Source: Hylemonella sp.
GTDB lineage: Bacteria; Pseudomonadota; Gammaproteobacteria; Burkholderiales; Burkholderiaceae_C
Direction of reading: 5' to 3'
Length of the DNA: 64,000 nt
NCBI GenBank assembly: GCA_030680575.1
Contig: JAUXVI010000041.1
Span: 1 to 64,000 of the forward strand
The notes beneath the pieces are model-generated. The model was not told the DNA's origin. It worked only from the letters and a program-made list of their open reading frames with translations, and made no database searches. The position numbers and the translations under genes were made by a program. The first letter of the stretch is position 1, and the number at the start of each line of letters is the position of its first letter. Shown piece after piece: positions 33,927 through 42,240 of this stretch.

Positions 33927-34655
33927 ATGAGTCTTTATGCCGTCACCCGCGACACTGGCGAAGCGCTGTATGCGCAGATCGCCCGCCAGCTGGAACAGGA
34001 TGTCGTCAACCTGTACGGGCCGGGCGACTGCCTGCCCGCTGAGGGCGAACTGGCACTCCGATTCGGCGTCAACCGGCACACGCTGCGCCGGGCCGTTGAC
34101 GAGCTGGTCGACGCCGGCCTGCTGGAGCGTCGGCATGGGCGGGGCGTGTTCGTGCTGGACACGCAGCTCGACTACCAGATTGGCAAGAGCACCCGCTTCA
34201 CCGAAAACCTCGCAGCCCTGGGCCTGCTGGCCGTCAACCGCATTCTGCGCAAGCAGACCCTGCCGGCCATCGCGCGCGTAGCGCAACGGCTGGCCTTGGC
34301 CGAAGGCGAAGCGGTGCATTGGGTCGAATCACTGCGCACGGTGGATGGGCGCCCGATGTGCGTCATCTCCCATTTCATTCCCGCGCAGCGTTTTCCCGAC
34401 CTGATCACCCGCTATGAAGAAGGCTCGCTGCACCAATTCCTGAGCGCCAGCTACGGCTGCCAGTTGCGCCGGACCGAAAGCCATGTGACGGCGATGCTCC
34501 CGCAAGGGGACGACGCCAAGCACCTGGGCATGCCGCAGAACCGACCGGTGCTGCGGGTCAAGAGTGTGAATGTGGACGAGCGGGATGGTGCCCCGGTCGA
34601 ATACGCCATTACCCGGTTCCGTGCAGACCGGATCCAACTGCGCATCAATCCCTGA
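33927..34655 (+). CDS. phnF: Phosphonate-locus transcriptional regulator PhnF (GntR/HutC family)
   Basis: 242 residues. The N-terminal winged helix-turn-helix (about 10-75) has GDCLPAEGELALRFGVNRHT and LVDAGLLERRHGRGVFV. The C-terminal UTRA ligand domain (about 95-235) has VHWVESLRTVDGRPMCVISH. PhnF normally represses phosphonate uptake and C-P lyase genes. It is the first gene of the locus and co-directional with it. Two candidate binding sites flank it (33902 and 34656). Confidence 0.9.
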   Translation: MSLYAVTRDTGEALYAQIARQLEQDVVNLYGPGDCLPAEGELALRFGVNRHTLRRAVDELVDAGLLERRHGRGVFVLDTQLDYQIGKSTRFTENLAALGLLAVNRILRKQTLPAIARVAQRLALAEGEAVHWVESLRTVDGRPMCVISHFIPAQRFPDLITRYEEGSLHQFLSASYGCQLRRTESHVTAMLPQGDDAKHLGMPQNRPVLRVKSVNVDERDGAPVEYAITRFRADRIQLRINP

Positions 34656-34667
34656 TGGTCTCGACCA
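34656..34667 (+). promoter_or_regulatory. Candidate second PhnF operator before phnD
   Basis: TGGTCTCGACCA is an inverted repeat directly after the phnF stop and 38 bases before phnD. It differs at two central positions from TGGTATAGACCA, the site I recall for mycobacterial PhnF. Its position suits control of phnD and the genes downstream. Confidence 0.45.
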
Positions 34668-34705
34668 CCTGATTTTTCATCTTTCCACCTGCAGGAGCTT
34701 TTGCC

Positions 34706-35653
34706 ATGTCTTTGAAACACACCTTCCGCCGCCGATCCCTGGCCCTTGGACTCGCCGCTGCGGCCCTGTTGCCCTCGGCAGCCTTTGCGCAAGCCCAGCA
34801 TGATGGCAGCGCCAACCGGCCGCTGCGCGTGGTGTTGATCCCTGCCGATGGCGGCACGGAAGACGGCACCAAGAAAGATTTCCAGCCCATCTTTTCCGCC
34901 CTGGAGCAGGCCACCGGCCTGAAGTTCGACATCAAGGTCGGCCAGAGCTATGGCGCTGTGGTGGAAGCGCAATGCAACGGTGCGGCCGACATCGCGTTCT
35001 ATGGCCCGGTCTCCTATCTGCAAGCCCGCAACCGCGGTTGCGCCGAGCTGCTGGCACTGGCAGTGCGCGGCGGCGACTCGGTGTACTACTCGGGCATCTT
35101 TGCACGCACCGACAGCGGCATCAACTCGCTGGCGGACCTGAAAGGCAAGCGCATGGCTCTCGGCGATGTGAACTCGACTTCGAGCTTCAACGTTCCGGTG
35201 GCGATGCTGATGCAGGCCGGCGTCCAGCCGTCACGCGACTTGGGTGTCATCAACATGGCAGGCAGCCATGCCAATGTGATCAAGGCGCTGGCCGAGGGCC
35301 TGGTGGATGCCGGTGGTGCATCGTTCGACTCGTTCGAAAAGGCGGTCAACAGCAAGGCGATCGACCCGAGCAAGATCAAGGTGATTGCCAAGAGCTCGCC
35401 CATTCCCTATCCGCCGCTGGCCATCCACCCCAAGGTCAGCGACAGCGTGAAAGCCAAGCTGCGCGAAGCTTTCAACAACATCCACAAGCTGCCCGGCATC
35501 AGCAAGGACCAGATTCGCGGCTACGGCGGCAGCAAGGTTGACGGCTACACCGCCAAGGTGAGCGAGGCCGAGATGGCCGCCACCGGAAAGATGTTCGAGC
35601 TGGTGACCGACCAGGTCAAGCAGGACATCATGAAAAAGGCCAGCGCACGCTGA
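34706..35653 (+). CDS. phnD: Phosphonate ABC transporter periplasmic binding protein PhnD
   Basis: 315 residues. A signal peptide with Arg-Arg in its n-region (RRRSLALGLAAAALLPSAAFAQA) is followed by PLRVVLIPADGGTEDGTKKD and the family core GQSYGAVVEAQCNGAADIAFYG (shortened). It captures phosphonates in the periplasm for PhnCE. A hairpin follows the stop, probably giving the binding protein more mRNA than the rest of the operon. Confidence 0.93.
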   Translation: MSLKHTFRRRSLALGLAAAALLPSAAFAQAQHDGSANRPLRVVLIPADGGTEDGTKKDFQPIFSALEQATGLKFDIKVGQSYGAVVEAQCNGAADIAFYGPVSYLQARNRGCAELLALAVRGGDSVYYSGIFARTDSGINSLADLKGKRMALGDVNSTSSFNVPVAMLMQAGVQPSRDLGVINMAGSHANVIKALAEGLVDAGGASFDSFEKAVNSKAIDPSKIKVIAKSSPIPYPPLAIHPKVSDSVKAKLREAFNNIHKLPGISKDQIRGYGGSKVDGYTAKVSEAEMAATGKMFELVTDQVKQDIMKKASAR

Positions 35654-35680
35654 AGGCCTGCAGCGCCCCTTGCATCCGGC

Positions 35681-35703
35681 TCACCAGGCGCCTGGCCTGG
35701 TGA
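35681..35703 (+). terminator. Intercistronic hairpin between phnD and phnC
   Basis: TCACCAGGC pairs perfectly with GCCTGGTGA around a 5-base loop, with no T-run after it. A hairpin at this spot usually stabilises the upstream binding-protein mRNA or partly reduces read-through, rather than ending the operon. Confidence 0.5.
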
Positions 35704-35730
35704 ATCCTCACACGCCCAGAAGGAAGCACC

Positions 35731-36528
35731 ATGATCCGCTTTGAATCAATCACCAAGACCTGGCCCGATGGCACCAAGGCGCTGAGCGATGTCACGCTCG
35801 ACATCCCGCGCGGGCAGTTCTGCGTCATCCTCGGCCCGTCCGGTGCCGGCAAGTCCACGCTGCTGCGTGCGGCCAATGGTTTGATGAAACCGAGCACCGG
35901 CGGCGTGGTGATTGACGGCACGCCACTGACCGCCGCGAGCGAAAAGCAGCTGCGCCAGCGGGTGGCCATGATCCATCAGCACTTCAACCTGACGACACGC
36001 ATGAGCGTGGCGGGCAATGTGCTGTCGGGCCTGCTGCCGGTGGTGTCCACCGCCCGGGCGCTATCCGGCTGGTTCAAGCCGGAGCAGCGCCACAAAGCGT
36101 GCGCCCTGCTGGCCCGTGTGGGGCTGTCGCCGGCGCACCTCAAGCGCCGCGCTGGCGATCTCTCGGGCGGCCAGCAGCAGCGCGTGGGCATTGCCCGCGC
36201 CTTCATGCTCGACCCGGAAGTCGTGCTGGCCGACGAGCCGGTTGCCAGCCTGGACCCCAAGATCTCGCGCGACATCCTGACCCTGATCCGCGACGCCGCC
36301 CGCGAACGCAACACCACCGTGCTGTGCAGCCTGCATCAGGTCGACCTGGCGCGCGAGTTCGGCGACCGCATCGTCGGCATGCGCAATGGCCGCGTCGTGT
36401 TCGACGGCACGCCCGCCGAGTTCACCGATGAACGCGTGCAGGGGCTCTACCACGGCGCGCAGTGGGACGACACGCACGAGACCACAACGGACGAGGAAGC
36501 GTCCCCGCGACTGGCGATGGTCGCCTGA
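35731..36528 (+). CDS. phnC: Phosphonate ABC transporter ATP-binding protein PhnC
   Basis: 265 residues with Walker A GPSGAGKST, the ABC signature LSGGQQQRVGIARA, Walker B VVLADEPVASLD and the switch His in CSLHQVDLA. It powers phosphonate import through PhnE. The order phnD-phnC-phnE is the standard transporter block. Confidence 0.94.
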   Translation: MIRFESITKTWPDGTKALSDVTLDIPRGQFCVILGPSGAGKSTLLRAANGLMKPSTGGVVIDGTPLTAASEKQLRQRVAMIHQHFNLTTRMSVAGNVLSGLLPVVSTARALSGWFKPEQRHKACALLARVGLSPAHLKRRAGDLSGGQQQRVGIARAFMLDPEVVLADEPVASLDPKISRDILTLIRDAARERNTTVLCSLHQVDLAREFGDRIVGMRNGRVVFDGTPAEFTDERVQGLYHGAQWDDTHETTTDEEASPRLAMVA

Positions 36529-36537
36529 GGACCCACC

Positions 36538-37563
36538 ATGATGAGCAAACCCATTCCTGTCCCGGCCCGCGGTACGCCGCTGCAATGGCACCTCGATCCG
36601 CCCTACAACGCCCGGCACCTGCTGGCACTCATCCTGTTCGTATTGTTGCTGCTGTTCACCGGGCACCGCACCGAGATGGACCGCATGGTGGTCATGAGCA
36701 CCCAGGCCGTGGGCAATCTGCTCGGCGTGGTGGACGATTCGCAGGTGGTGCGCGGCCTGTCGCGCGTGGCCGACTCGATGTGGCCGCCGGTGATCGCCGA
36801 AACCGAAGAGGTGGGCCGTCTGCCCGAGCTGAACCGCGACCGCCTGCCCCCGCTTGCCTACATCGAAACCCAGGAGCACGTGGAGCAGAAGATGAACCTG
36901 CAGACGCTGCAACTGGAGGTCACGCGTGAGCAGGTGGAGGTGCTGGTCCAGCCGCTGGGTTACGTCTGGACTGTCTTCGTCAAGATGATCCAGACGCTGG
37001 AGATTGCCTTGTGGGGCACCATCCTGTCGGTCTTGCTGTCGATTCCACTGGCCTATTTCGCAGCGCGCAACTACAGCCCGCACCGCTTCACCTACACCAC
37101 GGCACGTGGCCTCATCAGCCTGCTGCGCTCGGCGCCGGAGCTCATCGTCGCGCTGTTCCTGGTGCTGGCCTACGGTTTCGGGCCGATTGCCGGGGTGCTG
37201 GCACTCGGGCTGCATGCGGCCGGTTTCCTGGGCAAGTTCTACGCCGAAGACATCGAGAACGCGGACACCAAACCGCAAGAAGCGCTGGAGGCTATCGGCG
37301 CCGGCAAGCTCAAGACGCTGTGGTACGGCGTGATGCCACAGGTGCTGCCGCAGTACATCGCCTACACCGCCTACATCCTGGACCGCAATCTGCGCATGGC
37401 CACCGTCATCGGCCTGGTCGGTGCGGGCGGCATCGGCCAGGAGCTCAAGGGGCGCTTCGACCTCTTCCAGTACGGCCACGTGATGACCATCCTGATTGCG
37501 ATCTTCCTGTTCGTCTTCCTGCTCGACCAGCTCTCCGCACGCCTGCGGGCCAAGCTGATCTGA
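36538..37563 (+). CDS. phnE: Phosphonate ABC transporter permease PhnE
   Basis: 341 residues, longer than E. coli PhnE because of an N-terminal membrane segment (LLALILFVLLLLFTGH) and a roughly 120-residue stretch before the core. The permease core (about 150-335) has ALWGTILSVLLSIPLAYFAA and the coupling EAA loop EALEAIGAGKLKTLWYGVMP. Such long PhnE forms are common in this group. The start has two ATGs in a row (36538, 36541) behind TGAGGACCC. Confidence 0.93.
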   Translation: MMSKPIPVPARGTPLQWHLDPPYNARHLLALILFVLLLLFTGHRTEMDRMVVMSTQAVGNLLGVVDDSQVVRGLSRVADSMWPPVIAETEEVGRLPELNRDRLPPLAYIETQEHVEQKMNLQTLQLEVTREQVEVLVQPLGYVWTVFVKMIQTLEIALWGTILSVLLSIPLAYFAARNYSPHRFTYTTARGLISLLRSAPELIVALFLVLAYGFGPIAGVLALGLHAAGFLGKFYAEDIENADTKPQEALEAIGAGKLKTLWYGVMPQVLPQYIAYTAYILDRNLRMATVIGLVGAGGIGQELKGRFDLFQYGHVMTILIAIFLFVFLLDQLSARLRAKLI

Positions 37564-37584
37564 AACCGTTACCTGCCACTTTCG

Positions 37585-38073
37585 ATGACAAGCACGCCTC
37601 CCTCTCACACCCACCCGCGCAGCCAGTGGCTGCGGCACTGGTCAGCGCTGCCGCAAGGCCAGGTCAAGGCCGCGGCCGACACGCTGGCGCAGCGCCACCC
37701 GGTGGAAGACCTCGCACTGGCGCAGTCCGGTCTGGGCCTGCTGCCGCTGGCCGACAGCGCCCTGGGCGAACCCTATTTTCTGGGTGAAATCCCGCTGGCT
37801 CAGGCGCATGTGCGCCTGCGCGGCGACAACGGCCAGACGGCTGAAGGCGCCGCGCTGCTGCTGGACGACCGTACCGGCGTGGCACGCGCCATGGCGATTC
37901 TGGATGCCGTGCTGGCGGCCCGGCTCCCTGGCCATGAACTGGCCGAGGCGCTGCTGCACGAGGGCGCCGCGGTGGTCCGGGACCACGAACGCCAGCGGCG
38001 TGCCCTGCTCGCGGCCACCCGGGTGGACTTCTCGCTGCTGGGCAGTGCCGACGAGGAGGACGACGATGAGTGA
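37585..38073 (+). CDS. phnG: C-P lyase core subunit PhnG
   Basis: 162 residues with RSQWLRHWSALPQGQVKAAAD and VAQAHVRL-type segments of PhnG. PhnG, H, I and J form the membrane-free core complex that transfers phosphonate to ribose triphosphate and cleaves the C-P bond. The acidic C-terminus (ADEEDDDE) is coded across the phnH start; the genes overlap by eight bases. Confidence 0.92.
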   Translation: MTSTPPSHTHPRSQWLRHWSALPQGQVKAAADTLAQRHPVEDLALAQSGLGLLPLADSALGEPYFLGEIPLAQAHVRLRGDNGQTAEGAALLLDDRTGVARAMAILDAVLAARLPGHELAEALLHEGAAVVRDHERQRRALLAATRVDFSLLGSADEEDDDE

Positions 38074-38647
38074 CGTCTTGCTGGCCGCGCCCCCCCAGGG
38101 CACGCCGTCCATCTGGCAACCGGCAACGCAACAGCAGGCGTTTCGCGCCCTGCTGGACGCTTTTGCCTACCCCGGCCGGGTGGTCCCGCTCGGCACCGCG
38201 CACGCCCCAGCCTTGCGGCTGGTGCTGGCCACGCTGATCGATGCCGCGACCACGCTGGCCGATCCTGCTGGCCTGGTCGATGCCGACGAGCTCCGCCGGC
38301 TGGGTGCGCGCACCACCGCGCCGGACGAGGCCCAGTTTGTCGTCGTGCCTGGCACCCACCCGCCCGGTTGGTCTCCGCGTCTGGGCACGCTGGAAACCCC
38401 GGAGCAGGGCGCCACCGTGATCGTGGCGGTCGAGACCCTGGATGCCGGGGCCGCCTGGACCCTCAGCGGCCCCGGCATCAACGGCCAGACGCAACTGCGG
38501 GTCAGCGGCATGGACCCACTGTGGTGGTCGTTGCGCGCCGGCTGGAACGCCAGCTTTCCCATGGGCGTGGACCTGCTGCTGGTGAGCCGTCAGCACGTGG
38601 TGGCGCTGCCGCGCACGACACGCGCCCAGATTCAAGGAGAACACTGA
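38066..38647 (+). CDS. phnH: C-P lyase core subunit PhnH
   Basis: 193 residues from ATG 38066; the track's longer ORF reads upstream through phnG in another frame. Recognisable PhnH segments are FRALLDAFAYPGRVVPLG and LSGPGINGQTQLRVSGMDP, plus FPMGVDLLLVSRQHVVALPR (PhnH end). It overlaps phnG by 8 bases and its TGA overlaps the phnI ATG, so translation is probably coupled. Confidence 0.92.
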   Translation: MSDVLLAAPPQGTPSIWQPATQQQAFRALLDAFAYPGRVVPLGTAHAPALRLVLATLIDAATTLADPAGLVDADELRRLGARTTAPDEAQFVVVPGTHPPGWSPRLGTLETPEQGATVIVAVETLDAGAAWTLSGPGINGQTQLRVSGMDPLWWSLRAGWNASFPMGVDLLLVSRQHVVALPRTTRAQIQGEH

Positions 38648-39774
38648 TGGGTTATGTTGCCATCAAGGGCGGCGGCCGCGCCATCCGGGGCGCCGAGGCC
38701 GCGCTGGAAGCCCTGCGCACCGCCGAAGGTGCGGCGGGCACGCCCCTGTCGCTGTCGACCATCGAACAACAGCTGCGCCTGCTGACCTCGCGCGTGGTGT
38801 CCGAAGGTGGGCTGTACCACCCGCGCCTGGCGGCATTGGCCATCAAGCAGATGCAGGGCGACACGCTGGAGGCGGCTTTTGCCTTGCGTGCCTACCGCTC
38901 AACCAAGCCGCGCCTGCTGGAGGCACCGCTGCAGGACACGAGCCGCATGCGGCTGATCCGCCGCATCTCCAGCGCGTTCAAGGACATCCCGGGCGGCCAG
39001 ATGCTGGGCCCCACCAGCGACTACGCCTTGCGCCTGATGCGCATGGAGCTGGCCCACGAAACACCCGAGGTGTTCCGCGACGTGTCGCGGCGCTTCCTGG
39101 ACGGCGTGGCCGACACCGACCTGCCCGACACGTTCCCCAAAGTGGTGGAAGCTCTGCGTGCCGAAGGGCTGTTGCCGCCGCTGGCGCCGGTCAAGCGTGC
39201 CCCCTTCGACATCACCCGCGATCCGCTGGTGTTTCCGGTGCCGCGCTCGGCGGCGCTGGCCACCATGGCGCGGGCCGAAACCGGTTCGCTGCTGGCAATG
39301 GCCTATTCCAACATGCGCGGTTATGGCGACGTGCACCCCACGGTGGCCGAGCTGCGGGTGGGTTACCTGCCGGTGCTGCTGCCGCACCCGGTGACGGGCG
39401 AGCCGATCGAGGCCGGGGAGGTGCTCATGACCGAGTGCGAGGTCGTGGCCATGTACGAAGGCCCTACCGCCGGCGGCCCGCCGGTCTTCACGCTGGGCTA
39501 CGGCGCCTGTTTCGGCCACAACGAGACGAAGGCCATTGCCATGGCCATCCTGGACCGCGCGCTGCAAAAAGGCATGCGCGACGGCCCCGGCAACCCGTCT
39601 GAAGACCCCGAGTTCGTGCTGCTGCACGTCGACGGCGTCGACTCCATGGGTTTTGCCAGCCATTACAAGATGCCGCACTACGTGACCTTCCAGTCCGACA
39701 TGGACCGCCTGCGCACCACCCAAGCCAAGGCGGCTGCCGCCACACAAGACCCGACACAAGGAGCCCCGGCATGA
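38647..39774 (+). CDS. phnI: C-P lyase core subunit PhnI
   Basis: 375 residues starting MGYVAIKGGGRAIRGAEAAL, the conserved PhnI opening; the track's 93-codon extension runs back into phnH. Other PhnI landmarks are MRLIRRISSAFKDIPGGQML and LGYGACFGHNETKAIAMAIL. PhnI carries the purine nucleosidase activity that makes the ribose-phosphonate intermediate. The start shares an A with the phnH stop (TGATG). Confidence 0.95.
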   Translation: MGYVAIKGGGRAIRGAEAALEALRTAEGAAGTPLSLSTIEQQLRLLTSRVVSEGGLYHPRLAALAIKQMQGDTLEAAFALRAYRSTKPRLLEAPLQDTSRMRLIRRISSAFKDIPGGQMLGPTSDYALRLMRMELAHETPEVFRDVSRRFLDGVADTDLPDTFPKVVEALRAEGLLPPLAPVKRAPFDITRDPLVFPVPRSAALATMARAETGSLLAMAYSNMRGYGDVHPTVAELRVGYLPVLLPHPVTGEPIEAGEVLMTECEVVAMYEGPTAGGPPVFTLGYGACFGHNETKAIAMAILDRALQKGMRDGPGNPSEDPEFVLLHVDGVDSMGFASHYKMPHYVTFQSDMDRLRTTQAKAAAATQDPTQGAPA

Positions 39775-40676
39775 ACGCGGGTTATGAACTGCCGCTGGAC
39801 GAAGCGGCTTACAGCTTCGGTTTCCTGGACGAATTCGCCAAGCGGGAAATCCGCCGCACGGTGCTCAAGGCCATCAGCATTCCGGGTTACCAGACACCCT
39901 ACGCCTCGCGCGAAATGCCCATGGGCCGGGGCTTCGGCACCGGCGGCCTGCAGCTCACGCTGTCGCTGGTGGGCGTTGGCGACACGCTCAAGGTGATCGA
40001 CCAGGGTGCGGACGACTCCGTCAACGCGGTCAACCTGCGCCAGTTCGTGGAACTGACCTGCCCTGGCGTGGACACCACCGAGCACACCGCCGAGGCCAGC
40101 CTCATCCAGTCGCGCCACCGCATCCCGGAAGTGGCGTTGACCGAGCAGCAGGTGCTGGTGCTGCAAGTGCCCTACCCCGACCCGTTGGTGGTGGTGGAGC
40201 CGTCCGAGGCCAGGCGCAAGGTGATGCACGGCGAGGGCGACTACTCGCGCCTGCTGACCAAGCTGTACGAGGACATCGTGCAGTTCAACGAGATCACGAT
40301 TTCGCACCGTTACCCGACCCGCATCAACGGCCACTACGTGATCGACCCCAGCCCGATCCCGCGCTACGACATCCCGCGGCTGCACCAGTCCAAGGCACTG
40401 ATGCTGCTGGGCGCCGGCCGGGAACGCAAGATCTACGCCGTGCCACCCTACACGGAGGCGGTACCTCTGGCGTTCGAAGACGTGCCGTTTCGCACCGAGG
40501 ACTTCCTGGACGAGCAGGGCGAGCGCCGCGCCTGTGCGCGCTGCGGTGCACGCGACAGCTTCCTGGACGAGCTGATCGGCGACGACGGCCGCAAGACCTG
40601 GCATTGCTCCGATTCGGACTACTGCAATGACCGGCTGGCCGACCAGCCTCAACAGCCTGCGGAGCTCGTGCGATGA
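39771..40676 (+). CDS. phnJ: C-P lyase catalytic subunit PhnJ (radical SAM)
   Basis: 301 residues. The catalytic Gly loop is visible as GRGFGTGGLQLTLSLVGVGD. The C-terminal iron-sulfur motif is Cys255-x2-Cys258-x20-Cys279 (CARC...WHC), with Cys285 following in CSDSDYC. PhnJ uses S-adenosylmethionine to break the C-P bond and release the alkane. I recall the E. coli spacing as CX2CX21C, so this copy may be one residue shorter. ATGA overlap with phnI. Confidence 0.95.
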   Translation: MNAGYELPLDEAAYSFGFLDEFAKREIRRTVLKAISIPGYQTPYASREMPMGRGFGTGGLQLTLSLVGVGDTLKVIDQGADDSVNAVNLRQFVELTCPGVDTTEHTAEASLIQSRHRIPEVALTEQQVLVLQVPYPDPLVVVEPSEARRKVMHGEGDYSRLLTKLYEDIVQFNEITISHRYPTRINGHYVIDPSPIPRYDIPRLHQSKALMLLGAGRERKIYAVPPYTEAVPLAFEDVPFRTEDFLDEQGERRACARCGARDSFLDELIGDDGRKTWHCSDSDYCNDRLADQPQQPAELVR

Positions 40677-41503
40677 AAAAAATTCTGGAAGTGCGCGGAC
40701 TGGCCAAGATCCACGGCCGCGGCTGCGCCCATTGCATCGACAGCACCGGCCCCGAGATGGACACCAATATCTGCGCCCATTGCGGCTCGGTCGTGGCCAC
40801 GCACGGGGTCAGCTTCGACCTGCATGAAGGCGAGATCCTGGGCATCATGGGCGAGTCGGGCAGCGGCAAGTCCACGGTCGTGAAGACCCTGTTCTTCGAT
40901 GACGCGCCCAGCGCCGGCGAAGCCCTGTTCTTCCACGGCGAGCGCCAGTGGAACCTGTTCGACCTCAACGCCGCACAGCAGCGCTGGCTGCGCAACCACC
41001 GCTTCGGCATGGTGTACCAGAACCCACACCTGGGGCTGAATTTCAACGTCACCGCCGGCGGCAACATCGCCGAGCGCCTGCTGATGAGCGACCTGGCGCA
41101 TTACGGCGAGATCCGCGAGCGGGCCCGGCAGCTGCTGTCGCGCACCGAGGTGCTGCCCGAGCGCATGGACGAGTCGCCGCGCAAGTTCTCGGGCGGCATG
41201 CAGCAACGGGTGCAGATCGCCAAGGCGCTGGCGACGCGGCCGCCGCTGCTGTTCCTCGATGAAGTCACCACCGGACTGGACCTGTCGGTGCAGGCCCGAA
41301 TCCTGGATCTGATTCTGGAGATCCAGCAGGAACTGGGCACCGCCATGATCGTGGTCACACACGACCTCGGTGTCATCCGCCTGCTGGCGGGCCGCACCAT
41401 CGTCATGAAGTATGGCCGCGTCATCGAGTCGGGCCTGACCGACCAGATCCTGGAAGACCCGCAGCACGCCTACACCCAGCGCCTGGTGGCGTCTGCCCTG
41501 TGA
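40673..41503 (+). CDS. phnK: C-P lyase ATPase PhnK with an N-terminal twin CxxC insertion
   Basis: 276 residues. The ABC ATPase core has Walker A GESGSGKST, signature FSGGMQQRVQIAKAL and Walker B LLFLDEVTTGLD. PhnK docks on PhnJ in the core complex. Unlike E. coli PhnK as I recall it, a segment between the first strand and the SFDLHEGEILGI strand carries CAHC (Cys18, Cys21) and, 12 residues later, a second CAHC (Cys34, Cys37). Four Cys and two His in this spacing look like a zinc-ribbon or metal site. ATGA overlap with phnJ. Confidence 0.93.
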   Translation: MKKILEVRGLAKIHGRGCAHCIDSTGPEMDTNICAHCGSVVATHGVSFDLHEGEILGIMGESGSGKSTVVKTLFFDDAPSAGEALFFHGERQWNLFDLNAAQQRWLRNHRFGMVYQNPHLGLNFNVTAGGNIAERLLMSDLAHYGEIRERARQLLSRTEVLPERMDESPRKFSGGMQQRVQIAKALATRPPLLFLDEVTTGLDLSVQARILDLILEIQQELGTAMIVVTHDLGVIRLLAGRTIVMKYGRVIESGLTDQILEDPQHAYTQRLVASAL

Positions 41504-41514
41504 GGAACCCGACC

Positions 41515-42240
41515 ATGAGCGACGCCATCCTGAGCATCGAAGGACTGTCCAAGCAGTTCCAGCTCCATGAGCAGCACAAGCTGATCCCGTCCTGCGCCCA
41601 CGTGGCGCTGCAAGTCTTCAGCGGCGAACTTTGCGCGCTGATCGGCCCCACCGGCGCCGGCAAGTCCTCGGTGCTCAAGTGCATCTACCGCACCTACCTG
41701 CCCAGTGCCGGGCGCATGCTGTACCGCGATGCGCAGGGGCACGTCACCGACCTGGCGCAGGCCTCCGAGCACCGCATGCTGGCACTGCGACAGAACGACA
41801 TCGGCTTCGTGACGCAATTCCTGCACTGCCTGCCGCGCAAGTCAGCCCTGGATGTGGTGGCCGAACCCCTGATGAGCCGGGGTGCCGACCGCAGCCTGGC
41901 GCACTACAAGGCACGCGAACTGCTGGCGCGGCTGAATGTGCCCGAGCGCCTGTGGGGTGTGCCGCCCGCCACGTTCTCCGGCGGGGAAAAGCAGCGCGTC
42001 AACCTGGCGCGCGGCCTGATTGCCCGCCCGCGGCTGCTGCTGCTGGACGAGCCCACCGCCAGCCTCGACCCGGCCACCACCGAGCGCGTCATCGAGCTGC
42101 TGCAGGCCATCAAGGCCGAGGGTGTGGCCATGCTGGCCATCTTCCATCAACCCGGACTGGTCCAGCGCCTGGCGGACCGTGTCGTCGAACTCAAACCACC
42201 GGTGGCCGCCACCGACCTGCTGGAGACCTGTGCCTCATGA
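41515..42240 (+). CDS. phnL: C-P lyase ATPase PhnL
   Basis: 241 residues from ATG 41515 (MSDAILSIEGLSKQF) behind TGAGGAACCC; the track uses GTG 41500. Motifs are Walker A GPTGAGKSS, signature FSGGEKQRVNLARGL and Walker B LLLLDEPTASLD. PhnL is the second ABC-type ATPase of the C-P lyase pathway. Its stop overlaps the phnM ATG. Confidence 0.94.
   Translation: MSDAILSIEGLSKQFQLHEQHKLIPSCAHVALQVFSGELCALIGPTGAGKSSVLKCIYRTYLPSAGRMLYRDAQGHVTDLAQASEHRMLALRQNDIGFVTQFLHCLPRKSALDVVAEPLMSRGADRSLAHYKARELLARLNVPERLWGVPPATFSGGEKQRVNLARGLIARPRLLLLDEPTASLDPATTERVIELLQAIKAEGVAMLAIFHQPGLVQRLADRVVELKPPVAATDLLETCAS

Noticed and set aside
38368-38646. 5' extension of the phnI ORF in the track
   Set aside because: It runs antiphase through phnH; the conserved PhnI start MGYVAIKGGG is at 38647 with a TGATG overlap.
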